Positions 1 to 13,100 of a DNA stretch of 64,000 nt are shown piece after piece. Numbering within the stretch: position 1 is the first letter of the stretch; the number at the start of each line of letters is the position of its first letter. A program made the translations under genes and the position numbers. The stretch lies in contig OZ024759.1 in assembly GCA_964016885.1 (NCBI GenBank), forward strand, positions 695,001-759,000. Direction: 5' to 3'. The notes beneath the pieces are model-generated. The model was not told the origin of the DNA. It saw only the letters and a program-made list of their open reading frames with translations, and searched no databases. This DNA is from Eledone cirrhosa (Eukaryota > Mollusca > Cephalopoda > Octopoda > Eledonidae).

Positions 1-23
1 GTAACATGACAAAGTCTATATTA
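1..23 (+). repeat. Exemplar monomer, AAA class (consensus, 23 bp)
   Basis: First full monomer and the commonest class by eye, with AAA at positions 11-13. It carries the core TATATTAGTAACATGAC across the monomer junction and a CATG tetramer at positions 5-8. Confidence 0.95.
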
Positions 24-46
24 GTAGCATGACAAAGTCTATATTA
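24..46 (+). repeat. Exemplar monomer, GTAGC class (23 bp)
   Basis: Same as the consensus except A to G at position 4 (GTAGC). The class recurs across the whole window, always with a full-length linker (AAAG or ACAG) and never, in my reading, with the 2-bp linker deletion. It often follows an AAA or a 21-bp monomer, so it makes a good HOR phase marker. Confidence 0.93.
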
Positions 47-69
47 GTAACATGACACAGTCTATATTA
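47..69 (+). repeat. Exemplar monomer, ACA class (23 bp)
   Basis: Second commonest class: A to C at position 12, so the linker reads GACACAGTC instead of GACAAAGTC. The change creates a CAG/CTG triplet, the only symmetric CHG-type site in an otherwise CHG-free consensus. AAA and ACA monomers alternate in long non-random strings that define the HORs. Confidence 0.93.
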
Positions 70-136
70 GTAACATGACAAAGACTATATTAGTAACATG
101 AAAGTCTATATTAGTAACATGTCAAAGTCTATATTA

Positions 137-157
137 GTAACATGACAGTCTATATTA
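137..157 (+). repeat. Exemplar 21-bp monomer (linker deletion)
   Basis: Two bases are missing from the linker, so the sequence reads GACAGTC. This is the third commonest class and occurs throughout the window. It brings the monomer to 21 bp, close to two turns of B-DNA. Confidence 0.93.
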
Positions 158-797
158 GTAACATGACAGTCTATATTAGTAGCATGACAAAGTCTATATT
201 AGTAACATGACAAAGTCTATATTAGTAACATGACACAGTCTATATTAGTAACATGACACAGTCTATATTAGTAACATGACAGTCTATATTAGTAGCATGA
301 CAAAGTCTATATTAATAACATGACACAGTCTATATTAGTAACATGACATAGTCTATATTAGTAACATGACATGGTCTATATTAGTAGCATGACAAAGTCT
401 ATATTAGTAACATGACAAAGTCTATATTAGTCACATGACACAGTCTATATTAGTAACATGACAAAGTCTATATTAGTAACATGACACAGTCTATATTAGT
501 AGCATGACAAAGTCTATATTAGTAACATGACACAGTCTATATTAGTAACATGACACAGTCTATATTAGTAACATGACAAAGTCTATATTAGTAACATGAC
601 ACAGTCTATATTACTAACATGACAAAGTCTATATTAGTAACATGACACAGTCTATATTAGTAACATGACAAAGTCTATATTAGTAACATGACACAGTCTA
701 TATTAGTAACATGACTCAGTCTATATTAGTAACATGACGCAGTCTATATTAGTAACATGACAAAGTCTATATTAGTAACATGACAAAGTCTATATTA

Positions 798-817
798 GTA
801 ACATGACAGTCTATATT
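798..817 (+). repeat. Exemplar 20-bp monomer (double deletion)
   Basis: This monomer has the 21-bp linker deletion and has also lost the terminal A, so the next monomer is joined as TATATTGTAAC. The terminal deletion was always seen with the linker deletion, which suggests one ancestral monomer. It is frequent in zone A, not seen from about 9,190 to 20,160, present again from 20,170 to about 57,020 in parts, and not seen in 58,000-64,000. Confidence 0.9.
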
Positions 818-975
818 GTAACATGACACAGTCTATATTAGTAACATGACACAGTCTATATTAGTAACATGACATAGTCTATATTAGTAACATGACAAAG
901 TCTATATTAGTAACATGACAGTCTATATTGTAACATGACACAGTCTATATTAGTAACATGACACAGTCTATATTA

Positions 976-997
976 GTAACATGACAAAGTCATATTA
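976..997 (+). repeat. Exemplar 22-bp monomer (AAAGTCATATTA)
   Basis: One base is lost in the GTCTATATTA half, giving GTCATATTA. It recurs near 2,050, 3,480, 5,720 and 8,540, so it is confined to zone A and travels with its HORs. Confidence 0.88.
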
Positions 998-1726
998 GTA
1001 ACATGACACAGTCTATATTAGTAACATGACAAAGGCTATATTAGTAACATGACACAGTCTATATTGGTAACATGACACAGTCTATATTAGTAACATGACA
1101 AAGTCTATATTAGTAACATGACAAAGTCTATTTTAGTAACATGACACAGTCTATATTAGTAACATGACACAGTCTATATTAGTAACATGACATAGTCTAT
1201 ATTAGTAACATGACAAAGTCTATATTAGTAACATGACAGTCTATATTGTAACATGACACAGTCTATATTAGTAACATGACACAGTCTATATTAGTAACAT
1301 GACAGTCTATATTAGTAACATGACAAAGTCTATATTAGTAACATGACAAAGTCTATATTAGTAACATGACAAAGTCTATATTAGTAACATGACAAAGTCT
1401 ATATTAGTAACTTGACACAGTCTATATTAGTAACATGACATAGTCTATATTAGTAACATGACAAAGTCTATATTAGTAGCATGACACAGTCTATATTAGT
1501 AACATGACACAGTCTATATTAGTAACATGACTGTCTATATTAGTAACATGACAAAGTCTATATTAGTAGCATGACAAAGTCTATATTAGTAACATGACAA
1601 AGTCTATATTAGTAACATGACACAGTCTATATTAGTAACATGACAAAGTCTATATTAGTAACATGACAAAGTCTATATTAGTAACATGAAACAGTCTATA
1701 TTAGTAACATGACAAAGTCTATATTA

Positions 1727-1772
1727 GTAACATGACACTGTCTATATTAGTAACTTGACAAAGTCTATATTA
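1727..1772 (+). repeat. CACTG-CTTG marker doublet (exemplar)
   Basis: Two adjacent monomers carry linked private changes. The first has linker GACACTGTC; the second has position 7 T in place of A in CATG context (GTAACTTGAC). This pair recurs about 37 times, for example near 3,655, 7,465, 9,465, 12,395, 14,090, 21,245, 33,750, 45,555, 55,787, 59,607 and 63,202. In zone C the first member often reads CACTATC. Because the two changes travel together, the doublet marks homologous HOR phase across all zones. Confidence 0.88.
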
Positions 1773-2611
1773 GTAACATGACACAGTCTATATTAGTAAC
1801 ATGACACAGTCTATATTAGTAACATGACAAAGTCTATATTAGTAGCATGACAAAGTCTATATTAGTAACATGACAAAGTCTATATTAGTAACATGACACA
1901 GTCTATATTAGTAAAATGACAAAGACTATATTAGTAACATGACACAGTCTATATTAGTAACATGACAAAGTCTATATTAGTAACATGACAGTCTATATTA
2001 GTAACATGACAGTCTATATTAGTAGCATGACAAAGTCTATATTAGTAACATGACAAAGTCATATTAGTAACATGACACAGTCTATATTAGTAACATGACA
2101 AAGTCTATATTAGTAACATGACACAGTCTATATTAGTAACATGACACAGTCTATATTAGTAACATGACACAGTCTATATTAGTAACATGACAAAGTCTAT
2201 ATTAGTAACATGACACAGTTTATATTAGTAACATGACACAGTCTATATTAGTAACATGACATAGTCTATATTAGTAACATGACAAAGTCTATATTAGTAA
2301 CATGACAGTCTATATTGTAACATGACACAGTCTATATTAGTAACATGACACAGTCTATATTAGTAACATGACAGTCTATATTAGTAACATGACAAAGTCT
2401 ATATTAGTAACAAGACAAAGTCTATATTAGTAACATGACAAAGTCTATATTAGTAACATGACATAGTCTATATTAGTAGCATGACACAGTCTATATTAGT
2501 AACATGACAGAGTCTATATTAGTAACATGACAGTCTATATTAGTAACATGACAAAGTCTATATTAGTAGCATGACAAAGTCTATATTAGTAACATGACAC
2601 AGTCTATATTA

Positions 2612-2632
2612 GTAACATGACAATCTATATTA
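2612..2632 (+). repeat. Exemplar AATCT monomer (21 bp)
   Basis: The linker reads GACAATCTATATTA, a 2-bp loss different from that of the common 21-bp class. It recurs through zones A-D and in many zone B/C copies is followed by TATATTCGTAAC, one of the few CpG-creating changes in the array (for example near 11,996, 22,745, 27,335, 36,467, 41,483 and 53,266). Confidence 0.88.
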
Positions 2633-3786
2633 GTAACATGACACAGTCTATATTAGTAACATGACAAAGTCTATATTAGTAACATGACAAAGTCTATATT
2701 AGTAACATGACACAGTCTATATTAGTAACATGACACAGTCTATATTAATAACATGACAAAGTCTATATTAGTAACATGACACAGTCTATATTAGTAACAT
2801 GACATAGTCTATATTAGTAACGTGACACAGTCTATATTAGTAACATGACAAAGTCTATATTAGTAGCATGACAAAGTCTATATTAGTAACATGACAAAGT
2901 CTATATTAGTAACATGACACAGTCTATATTAGTAACATGACAAAGTCTATATTAGTAACATGACAAAGTCTATATTAGTAACATGACAGTCTATATTAGT
3001 AACATGACAAAGTCTATATTAGTAACAAGACAGTCTATATTGTAACACGACACAGTCTATATTAGTAATATGACACAGTCTATATTAGAAACATGACAGT
3101 CTATATTAGTAACATGACAAAGTCTATATTAGTAACATGACAAAGTCTATATTAGTAACATGACAAAGTCTATATTAGTAGCATGACACAGTCTATATTA
3201 GTAACATGACACAGTCTATATTAGTAACATGACAGTCTATATTAGTAACATGACACAGTCTATATTAGTAACATGACAAAGTCTATATTAGTAGCATGAC
3301 AAAGTCTATATTAGTTACATGACAGTCTATATTAGTAACATGACAAAGTCTATATTAGTAGCATGACAAAGTCTATATTAGTAACATGACAAAGTCTATA
3401 TTAGTAACATGACAGTCTATATTAGTAACATGACAGTCTATATTAGTAACATGACAAAGTCTATATTAGTAACATGACAAAGTCATATTAGTAACATGAC
3501 ACAGTCTATATTAGTAACATGACAAAGTCTATATTAGTAACATGACACAGTCTATATTAGTAACATGACACAGTCTATATTAGTAGCATGACACAGTCTA
3601 TATTAGTAACATGACAGTCTATATTGTAACATGACAAAGTCTATATTAGTAACATGACACTGTCTATATTAGTAACTTGACAAAGTCTATATTAGTAACA
3701 TGACACAGTCTATATTAGTAACATGACACAGTCTATATTAGTAACATGACAAAGTCTATATTAGTAGCATGACAAAGTCTATATTA

Positions 3787-4626
3787 GTAACATGACACAG
3801 TCTATATTAGTAACATGACAAAGACTATATTAGTAACATGACAGTCTATATTAGTAACATGTCAAAGTCTATATTAGTAACATGACAGTCTATATTAGTA
3901 ACATGACAGTCTATATTAGTAGCATGACAAAGTCTATATTAGTAACATGACAAAGTCTATATTAGTAACATGACACAGTCTATATTAGTAACATGACACA
4001 GTCTATATTAGTAACATGACAGTCTATATTAGTAGCATGACAAAGTCTATATTAATAACATGACACAGTCTATATTAGTAACATGACATAGTCTATATTA
4101 GTAACATGACATGGTCTATATTAGTAGCATGACAAAGTCTATATTAGTAACATGACAAAGTCTATATTAGTCACATGACACAGTCTATATTAGTAACATG
4201 ACAAAGTCTATATTAGTAACATGACACAGTCTATATTAGTAGCATGACAAAGTCTATATTAGTAACATGACACAGTCTATATTAGTAACATGACACAGTC
4301 TATATTAGTAACATGACAAAGTCTATATTAGTAACATGACACAGTCTATATTACTAACATGACAAAGTCTATATTAGTAACATGACACAGTCTATATTAG
4401 TAACATGACAAAGTCTATATTAGTAACATGACACAGTCTATATTAGTAACATGACTCAGTCTATATTAGTAACATGACGCAGTCTATATTAGTAACATGA
4501 CAAAGTCTATATTAGTAACATGACACAGTCTATATTAGTAACATGACAGTCTATATTGTAACATGACACAGTCTATATTAGTAACATGACACAGTCTATA
4601 TTAGTAACATGACATAGTCTATATTA
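3787..4626 (+). repeat. 840-bp tandem duplication, left copy
   Basis: Left member of a nested duplication in zone A copy 2. It carries the AAAGACTATA monomer near 3,822, GTCAAAG near 3,861 and GTCAC at 4,171, all repeated 840 bp downstream. The first monomer shared with the right copy is an ACA monomer at 3,787/4,627. Confidence 0.87.
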
Positions 4627-5320
4627 GTAACATGACACAGTCTATATTAGTAACATGACAAAGACTATATTAGTAACATTACAGTCTATATTAGTAACAT
4701 GTCAAAGTCTATATTAGTAACATGACAGTCTATATTAGTAACATGACAGTCTATATTAGTAGCATGACAAAGTCTATATTAGTAACATGACAAAGTCTAT
4801 ATTAGTAACATGACACAGTCTATATTAGTAACATGACACAGTCTATATTAGTAACATGACAGTCTATATTAGTAGCATGACAAAGTCTATATTAATAACA
4901 TGACACAGTCTATATTAGTAACATGACATAGTCTATATTAGTAACATGACATGGTCTATATTAGTAGCATGACAAAGTCTATATTAGTAACATGACAAAG
5001 TCTATATTAGTCACATGACACAGTCTATATTAGTAACATGACAAAGTCTATATTAGTAACATGACACAGTCTATATTAGTAGCATGACAAAGTCTATATA
5101 AGTAACATGACACAGTCTATATTAGTAACATGACACAGTCTATATTACTAACATGACAAAGTCTATATTAGTAACATGACACAGTCTATATTAGTAACAT
5201 GACAAAGTCTATATTAGTAACATGACACAGTCTATATTAGTAACATGACTCAGTCTATATTAGTAACATGACGCAGTCTATATTAGTAACATGACAAAGT
5301 CTATATTAGTAACATGACAA
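4627..5320 (+). repeat. 840-bp tandem duplication, right copy (truncated)
   Basis: Repeats 3,787 onward at offset 840, including GTCAC at 5,011. At about 5,095-5,145 it loses two monomers (46 bp), so the offset falls to 794 for the TTACTAAC and GACTCAG markers. It also gains TATATAAG near 5,095 and CATTAC near 4,679. Beyond about 5,320 it changes to sequence resembling 2,220-2,400. Confidence 0.82.
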
Positions 5321-5337
5321 AGTCTATATTAGTAACA

Positions 5338-5603
5338 TGACACAGTCTATATTAGTAACATGATATAGTCTATATTAGTAACATGACAAAGTCTATATTA
5401 GTAACATGACAGTCTATATTGTAACATGACACAGTCTATATTAGTAACATGACACAGTCTATATTAGTAACATGACAGTCTATATTAGTAACATGACAAA
5501 GTCTATATTAGTAACAAGACAAAGTCTATATTAGTAACATGACAAAGTCTATATTAGTAACATGACATAGTCTATATTAGTAGCATGACACAGTCTATAT
5601 TAG
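5338..5603 (+). repeat. 567-bp-offset duplication, left copy
   Basis: Contains a GATATAG monomer at 5,361 and CAAGACAAAG at 5,515; both recur 567 bp downstream. The homologous place in copy 1 (near 2,257) reads GACATAG, so the C to T change predates this local duplication but follows the split from copy 1. Confidence 0.82.
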
Positions 5604-5904
5604 TCACATGACACAGTCTATATTAGTAACATGACACAGTCTATATTAGTAACATGACAAAGTCTATATTAGTAACATGACAGTCTATATTAGTAGCATG
5701 ACAAAGTCTATATTAGTAACATGACAAAGTCATATTAGTAACATGACACAGTCTATATTAGTAACATGACAAAGTCTATATTAGTAACATGACACAGTCT
5801 ATATTAGTAACATGACACAGTCTATATTAGTAACATGACACAGTCTATATTAGTAACATGACAAAGTCTATATTAGTAACATGACACAGTTTATATTAGT
5901 AACA

Positions 5905-6170
5905 TGACACAGTCTATATTAGTAACATGATATAGTCTATATTAGTAACATGACAAAGTCTATATTAGTAACATGACAGTCTATATTGTAACATGACACA
6001 GTCTATATTAGTAACATGACACAGTCTATATTAGTAACATGACAGTCTATATTAGTAACATGACAAAGTCTATATTAGTAACAAGACAAAGTCTATATTA
6101 GTAACATGACAAAGTCTATATTAGTAACATGACATAGTCTATATTAGTAGCATGACACAGTCTATATTAG
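5905..6170 (+). repeat. 567-bp-offset duplication, right copy
   Basis: Partner of 5,338-5,603, with GATATAG at 5,928 and CAAGAC at 6,082. It lies in the part of copy 2 that aligns with copy 1 at offset 3,671, so the left partner is probably the added one. Confidence 0.8.
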
Positions 6171-6669
6171 TAACATGACAGAGTCTATATTAGTAACATG
6201 ACAGTCTATATTAGTAACATGACAAAGTCTATATTAGTAGCATGACAAAGTCTATATTAGTAACATGACACAGTCTATATTAGTAACATGACAATCTATA
6301 TTAGTAACATGACACAGTCTATATTAGTAACATGACAAAGTCTATATTAGTAACATGACAAAGTCTATATTAGTAACATGACACAGTCTATATTAGTAAC
6401 ATGACACAGTCTATATTAATAACATGACAAAGTCTATATTAGTAACATGACACAGTCTATATTAGTAACATGACATAGTCTATATTAGTAACGTGACACA
6501 GTCTATATTAGTAACATGACAAAGTCTATATTAGTAGCATGACAAAGTCTATATTAGTAACATGACAAAGTCTATATTAGTAACATGACACAGTCTATAT
6601 TAGTAACATGACAAAGTCTATATTAGTAACATGACAAAGTCTATATTAGTAACATGACAGTCTATATTA

Positions 6670-6848
6670 GTAACATGACAAAGTCTCTATTAGTAACATG
6701 ACAAAGTCTATATTAGTAACATGACAGTCTATATTAGTAACATAACAAAGTCTATATTAGTAACATGACAGTCTATATTGTAACATGACACAGTCTATAT
6801 TAGTAACATGACACAGTCTATATTAGTAACATGACATAGTCTATATTA
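6670..6848 (+). repeat. Eight-monomer (179-bp) insertion in zone A copy 2
   Basis: Copies 1 and 2 align before this block at offset 3,671 and after it at 3,850; the difference of 179 bp equals eight monomers (23+23+21+23+20+23+23+23). In order: AAAGTCTCTATTA, AAA, 21-bp, CATAACAAAG, 20-bp, ACA, ACA, ATA. The same order occurs near 20,075-20,255, 31,645-31,825, 32,840-33,020 and 43,450-43,630 in zones B and C, where the first monomer reads AATGTCTCT. The block therefore looks like a patch shared between zones. Confidence 0.83.
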
Positions 6849-7550
6849 GTAACATGACAAAGTCTATATTAGTAACAAGACAGTCTATATTGTAACACGA
6901 CACAGTCTATATTAGTAATATGACACAGTCTATATTAGAAACATGACAGTCTATATTAGTAACATGACAAAGTCTATATTAGTAACATGACAAAGTCTAT
7001 ATTAGTAGCATGACACAGTCTATATTAGTAACATGACACAGTCTATATTAGTAACATGACAGTCTATATTAGTAACATGACAACGTCTATATTAGTAGCA
7101 TGACAAAGTCTATATTAGTAACATGACACAGTCTATATTAGTAACATGACAGTCTATATTAGTAACATGACACAGTCTATATTAGTAACATGACAAAGTC
7201 TATATTAGTAGCATGACAAAGTCTATATTAGTAACATGACAGTCTATATTAGTAACATGACAAAGTCTATATTAGTAGCATGACAAAGTCTATATTAGTA
7301 GCATGACACAGTCTAAATTAGTAACATGACACAGTCTATATTAGTAACATGACACAGTCTATATTAGTAACATGACAAAGTCTATATTAGTAACATGACA
7401 AAGTCTATATTAGTAACATGAAACAGTCTATATTAGTAACATGACAAAGTCTATATTAGTAACATGACACTGTCTATATTAGTAACTTGACAAAGTCTAT
7501 ATTAGTAACATGACACAGTCTATATTAGTAACATGACACAGTCTATATTA

Positions 7551-9193
7551 GTAACATGACAAAGTCTATATTAGTAGCATGACAAAGTCTATATTAGTAA
7601 CATGACACAGTCTATATTAGTAACATGACAAAGACTATATTAGTAACATGACAGTCTATATTAGTAACATGTCAAAGTCTATATTAGTAACATGACAGTC
7701 TATATTAGTAACATGACAGTCTATATTAGTAGCATGACAAAGTCTATATTAGTAACATGACAAAGTCTATATTAGTAACATGACACAGTCTATATTAGTA
7801 ACATGACACAGTCTATATTAGTAACATGACAGTCTATATTAGTAGCATGACAAAGTCTATATTAATAACATGACACAGTCTATATTAGTAACATGACATA
7901 GTCTATATTAGTAACATGACATGGTCTATATTAGTAGCATGACAAAGTCTATATTAGTAACATGACAAAGTCTATATTAGTCACATGACACAGTCTATAT
8001 TAGTAACATGACAAAGTCTATATTAGTAACATGACACAGTCTATATTAGTAGCATGACAAAGTCTATATTAGTAACATGACACAGTCTATATTAGTAACA
8101 TGACACAGTCTATATTAGTAACATGACAAAGTCTATATTAGTAACATGACACAGTCTATATTACTAACATGACAAAGTCTATATTAGTAACATGACACAG
8201 TCTATATTAGTAACATGACAAAGTCTATATTAGTAACATGACACAGTCTATATTAGTAACATGACTCAGTCTATATTAGTAACATGACGCAGTCTATATT
8301 AGTAACATGACAAAGTCTATATTAGTAACATGACAAAGTCTATATTAGTAACATGACAGTCTATATTGTAACATGACACAGTCTATATTAGTAACATGAC
8401 ACAGTCTATATTAGTAACATGACATAGTCTATATTAGTAACATGACAAAGTCTATATTAGTAACATGACAGTCTATATTGTAACATGACACAGTCTATAT
8501 TAGTAACATGACACAGTCTATATTAGTAACATGACAAAGTCATATTAGTAACATGACACAGTCTATATTAGTAACATGACAAAGGCTATATTAGTAACAT
8601 GACACAGTCTATATTGGTAACATGACACAGTCTATATTAGTAACATGACAAAGTCTATATTAGTAACATGACAAAGTCTATTTTAGTAACATGACACAGT
8701 CTATATTAGTAACATGACACAGTCTATATTAGTAACATGACATAGTCTATATTAGTAACATGACAAAGTCTATATTAGTAACATGACAGTCTATATTGTA
8801 ACATGACACAGTCTATATTAGTAACATGACACAGTCTATATTAGTAACATGACAGTCTATATTAGTAACATGACAAAGTCTATATTAGTAACATGACAAA
8901 GTCTATATTAGTAACATGACAAAGTCTATATTAGTAACATGACAAAGTCTATATTAGTAACTTGACACAGTCTATATTAGTAACATGACATAGTCTATAT
9001 TAGTAACATGACAAAGTCTATATTAGTAGCATGACACAGTCTATATTAGTAACATGACACAGTCTATATTAGTAACATGACTGTCTATATTAGTAACATG
9101 ACAAAGTCTATATTAGTAGCATGACAAAGTCTATATTAGTAACATGACAAAGTCTATATTAGTAACATGACACAGTCTATATTAGTAACATGA
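7551..9193 (+). repeat. Zone A higher-order repeat, partial copy 3
   Basis: Matches positions 1-1,643 almost base for base at a constant offset of 7,550. All private monomers of copy 1 recur: TTACTAAC at 8,161, GACTCAG at 8,261, AAAGGC at 8,581, TTGGTAAC near 8,611, TTTTAG at 8,681, CTTG at 8,961 and GACTGTC at 9,081. One visible difference is a single substitution near position 92/7,642. At about 9,146-9,193 it switches to zone B organisation. Confidence 0.88.
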
Positions 9194-10199
9194 CAATCTA
9201 TATTAGTAACATGACACAGTCTATATTAGTAACATGACAAAGTCTATATTAGTAGCATGACAAAGTCTATATTAGTAACATGACAGTCTATATTAGTAAC
9301 ATGACAAAGTCTATATTAGTAGCATGACACAGTCTATATTAGTAACATGACAGTCTATATTAGTAACATGACAAAGTCTATATTAGTAGCATGACACAGT
9401 CTATATTAGTAACATGAAACAGTCTATATTAGTAACATGACAAAGTCTATATTAGTAACATGACACTGTCTATATTAGTAACTTGACAAAGTCTATATTA
9501 GTAACATGACACAGTCTATATTAGTAACATGACACAGTCTATATTAGTAACATGACAAAGTCTATATTAGTAGCATGACAAAGTCTATATTAGTAACATG
9601 ACAAAGTCTATATTAGTAACATGACACAGTCTATATTAGTAGCATGACAAAGTCTATATTAGTAACATGACAGTCCATATTAGTAACATGACAAAGTCTA
9701 TATCAGTAGCATGACAAAGTCTACATTAGTAGCATGACACAGTCTATATTAGTAACATGACACAATCTATATTAGTAACATGACAAAGTCTATATTAGTA
9801 GCATGACACAGTCTATATTAGTAACATGACAGTCTATATTAGTAACATGACAAAGTCTATATTAGTAGCATGACACAGTCTATATTAGTAACATGACAGT
9901 CTATATTAGTAACATGACAAAGTCTATATTAGTAACATGACAAAGTCTATATTAGTAGCATGACAAAGTCTATATTAGTAACATGACAGTCTATATTAGT
10001 AACATGACAAAGTCTATATTAGTAGCATGACACAGTCTATATTAGTAACATGACAGTCTATATTAGTAACATGACAAAGTCTATATTAGTAGCATGACAC
10101 AGTCTATATTAGTAACATGAAACAGTCTATATTAGTAACATGACACAGTCTATATTAGTAACATGACACTGTCTATATTAGTAACATGACAGTCTATAT

Positions 10200-13100
10200 T
10201 AGTAACATGACACAGTCTATATTAGTAACATGACAATCTATATTAGTAACATGACACAGTCTATATTAGTAACATGACAAAGTCTATATTAGTAGCATGA
10301 CAAAGTCTATATTAGTAACATGACAGTCTATATTAGTAACATGACAAAGTCTATATTAGTAGCATGACACAGTCTATATTAGTAACATGACAGTCTATAT
10401 TAGTAACATGACAAAGTCTATATTAGTAGCATGACACAGTCTATATTAGTAACATGAAACAGTCTATATTAGTAACATGACACAGTCTATATTAGTAACA
10501 TGACACTGTCTATATTAGTAACTTGACAAAGTCTATATTAGTAACATGACACAGTCTATATTAGTAACATGACACAGTCTATATTAGTAACATGACAAAG
10601 TCTATATTAGTAGCATGACAAAGTCTATATTAGTAACATGACAAAGTCTATATTAGTAACATGACACAGTCTATATTAGTAACATGACAAAGACTATATT
10701 AGTAACATGACAGTCTATATTAGTAACATGACAAAGTCTATATTAGTAACATGACAGTCTATATTAGTAACATGACAGTCTATATTAGTAGCATGACAAA
10801 GTCTATATTAGTAACATGACACAGTCTATATTAGTAACATGACATAGTCTATATTAGTAACATGACATAGTCTATATTAGTAGCATGACAAAGTTTATAT
10901 TAGTAACATGACAAAGTCTATATTAGTAACATGAATCAGTCTATATTAGTAACATGACAAAGTCTATATTAGTAGCATGACAAGGTCTATATTAGTAGCA
11001 TAACACAGTCTATATTAGTAACATGACACAGTCTATATTAGTAACATGACACAGTCTATATTAGTAACATGACAAAGTCTATATTAGTAACATGACAAAG
11101 TCTATATTAGTAACATGAATCAGTCTATATTAGTAACATGACAAAGTCTATATTAGTAACATGACACTGTCTATATTAGTAACTTGACAAAGTCTATATT
11201 AGTAACATGACACAGTCTATATTAGTAACATGACACAGTCTATATTAGTAACATGACAAAGTCTATATTAGTAGCATGACAAAGTCTATATTAGTAACAT
11301 GACACAGTCTATATTAGTAACATGACAAAGTCTATATTAGTAACATGACAAAGTCTATATTAGTAACATGACAAAGTCTATATTAGTAACATGACAAAGT
11401 CTATATTAGTAACATGACAGTCTATATTAGTAACATGACAGTCTATATTAGTAGCATGACAAAGTCTATATTAGTAACATGACAAAGTCTATATTAGTAA
11501 CATGACACAGTGTATATTAGTAACATGACACAGTCTATATTAGTAACATGACAAAGTCTATATTAGTAACATGGCAAAGTCTATATTAGTAACATGACAA
11601 AGTCTATATTAGTAACATGACAAGGTCTATATTAGTAACATGACACAGTCTATATTAGTAACATAACACAGTCTATATTAGTAACATGACAGTCTATATT
11701 AGTAACATGACAAAGTCTATATTAGTAGCATGACAAAGTCTATATTAGTAACATGACACAGTCTATATTAGTAACATGACAAGGTCTATATTAGTAACAT
11801 GACAAAGTCTATATTAGTAACATGACAAAGTCTATATTAGTAACATGACAAAGTCTATATTAGTAACATGACACAGTCTGTATTAGTAACATGACAGTCT
11901 ATATTAGTAACATGACAAAGTCTATATTAGTAGCATGACAAAGTCTATATTAGTAACATGACACAGTCTATATTAGTAACATGACAATCTATATTCGTAA
12001 CATGACACAGTCTATATTAGTAACATGACAAAGTCTATATTAGTAGCATGACAAAGTCTATATTAGTAACATGACAGTCTATATTAGTAACATGACAAAG
12101 TCTATATTAGTAGCATGACAAAGTCTATATTAGTAGCATGACACAGTCTATATTAGTAACATGACACAGTCTATATTAGTAACATGGCACAGTCTATATT
12201 AGTAACATGACAAAGTCTATATTAGTAGCATGACAAAGTCTATATTAGTAACATGACAAAGTCTATATTAGTAACATGACACAGTCTATATTAGTAACAT
12301 GACAAAGTCTATATTAGTAACATGACAAAGTCTATATTAGTAACATGACACAGTCTATATTAGTAACATGACAAAGTCTATATTAGTAACATTATACTGT
12401 CTATATTAGTAACTTGACAAAGTCTATATTAGTAACATGACACAGTCTATATAAGTAACATGACACAGTCTATATTAGTAACATGACAAAGTCTATATTA
12501 GTAGCATGACAAAGTCTACATTAGTAACATGACAAAGTCTATATTAGTAACATGACACAGTCTATATTAGTAACATGACAAAATCTATATTAGTAACATG
12601 ACACAGTCTATATTAGTAACATGACAAAGTCTATATTAGTAACATGACAGTCTATATTAGTAACATGACAGTCTATATTAGTAGCATGACAAAGTCTATA
12701 TTAGTAACATGACAAAGTCTATATTAGTAACATGACACAGTCTATATTAGTAACATGACACAGTCTATATTAGTAACATGACAGTCTATATTAGTAGCAT
12801 GACAAAGTCTATATTAGTAACATGACACAGTCTATATTAGTAACATGACAAAGTCTATATTAGTAACATGACACAGTCTATATTAGTAACATGACACAGT
12901 CTATATTAGTAACATGACAAAGTCTATATTAGTAACATGACACAGTCTATATTAGTAACATGACAAAGTCTATATTAGTAACATGACACAGTCTATATTA
13001 GTAACATGACAAAGTCTATATTAGTAGCATGACAAAGTCTATATTAGTAACATGACACAGTCTATATTAGTAACATGACAAAGTCTATATTAGTAACATG

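Larger units (their letters stand above)
1..3740 (+). repeat. Zone A higher-order repeat, copy 1
   Basis: Reference copy of the zone A HOR. Private monomers include GTCAC near 431, TTACTAAC near 611, GACTCAG near 711, GACGCAG near 737, AAAGGC near 1,031, TTGGTAAC near 1,065, TTTTAG near 1,131, an isolated CTTG near 1,411 and GACTGTC near 1,531. Positions 1 to about 780 match 3741-4520 at offset 3,740. Positions 1 to about 1,643 match 7551-9193 at offset 7,550. Positions 2,040-3,020 match copy 2 at offset 3,671. The left end is cut by the window edge, so the true unit boundary is unknown. Confidence 0.85.
3741..7550 (+). repeat. Zone A higher-order repeat, copy 2 (rearranged)
   Basis: The start matches copy 1 at offset 3,740, with shared marker monomers at 4,171, 4,351 and 4,451. 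The middle differs: the part of copy 1 from about 845 to 2,040 (AAAGGC, TTGGTAAC, TTTTAG and GACTGTC monomers) is absent. It is replaced by an 840-bp and a 567-bp local duplication. From about 5,711 it rejoins copy 1 at offset 3,671. An eight-monomer, 179-bp insertion at 6,670-6,848 then shifts the offset to 3,850. It ends in phase with the start of copy 3. Confidence 0.82.

Noticed and set aside
611..620. Inverted monomer suggested by TTACTAAC
   Set aside because: TTACTAAC is the reverse complement of part of the core, but flanking bases stay in forward orientation; it is a single G to C substitution in a forward monomer. The same holds near 4,351, 8,161, 16,585 and other sites.
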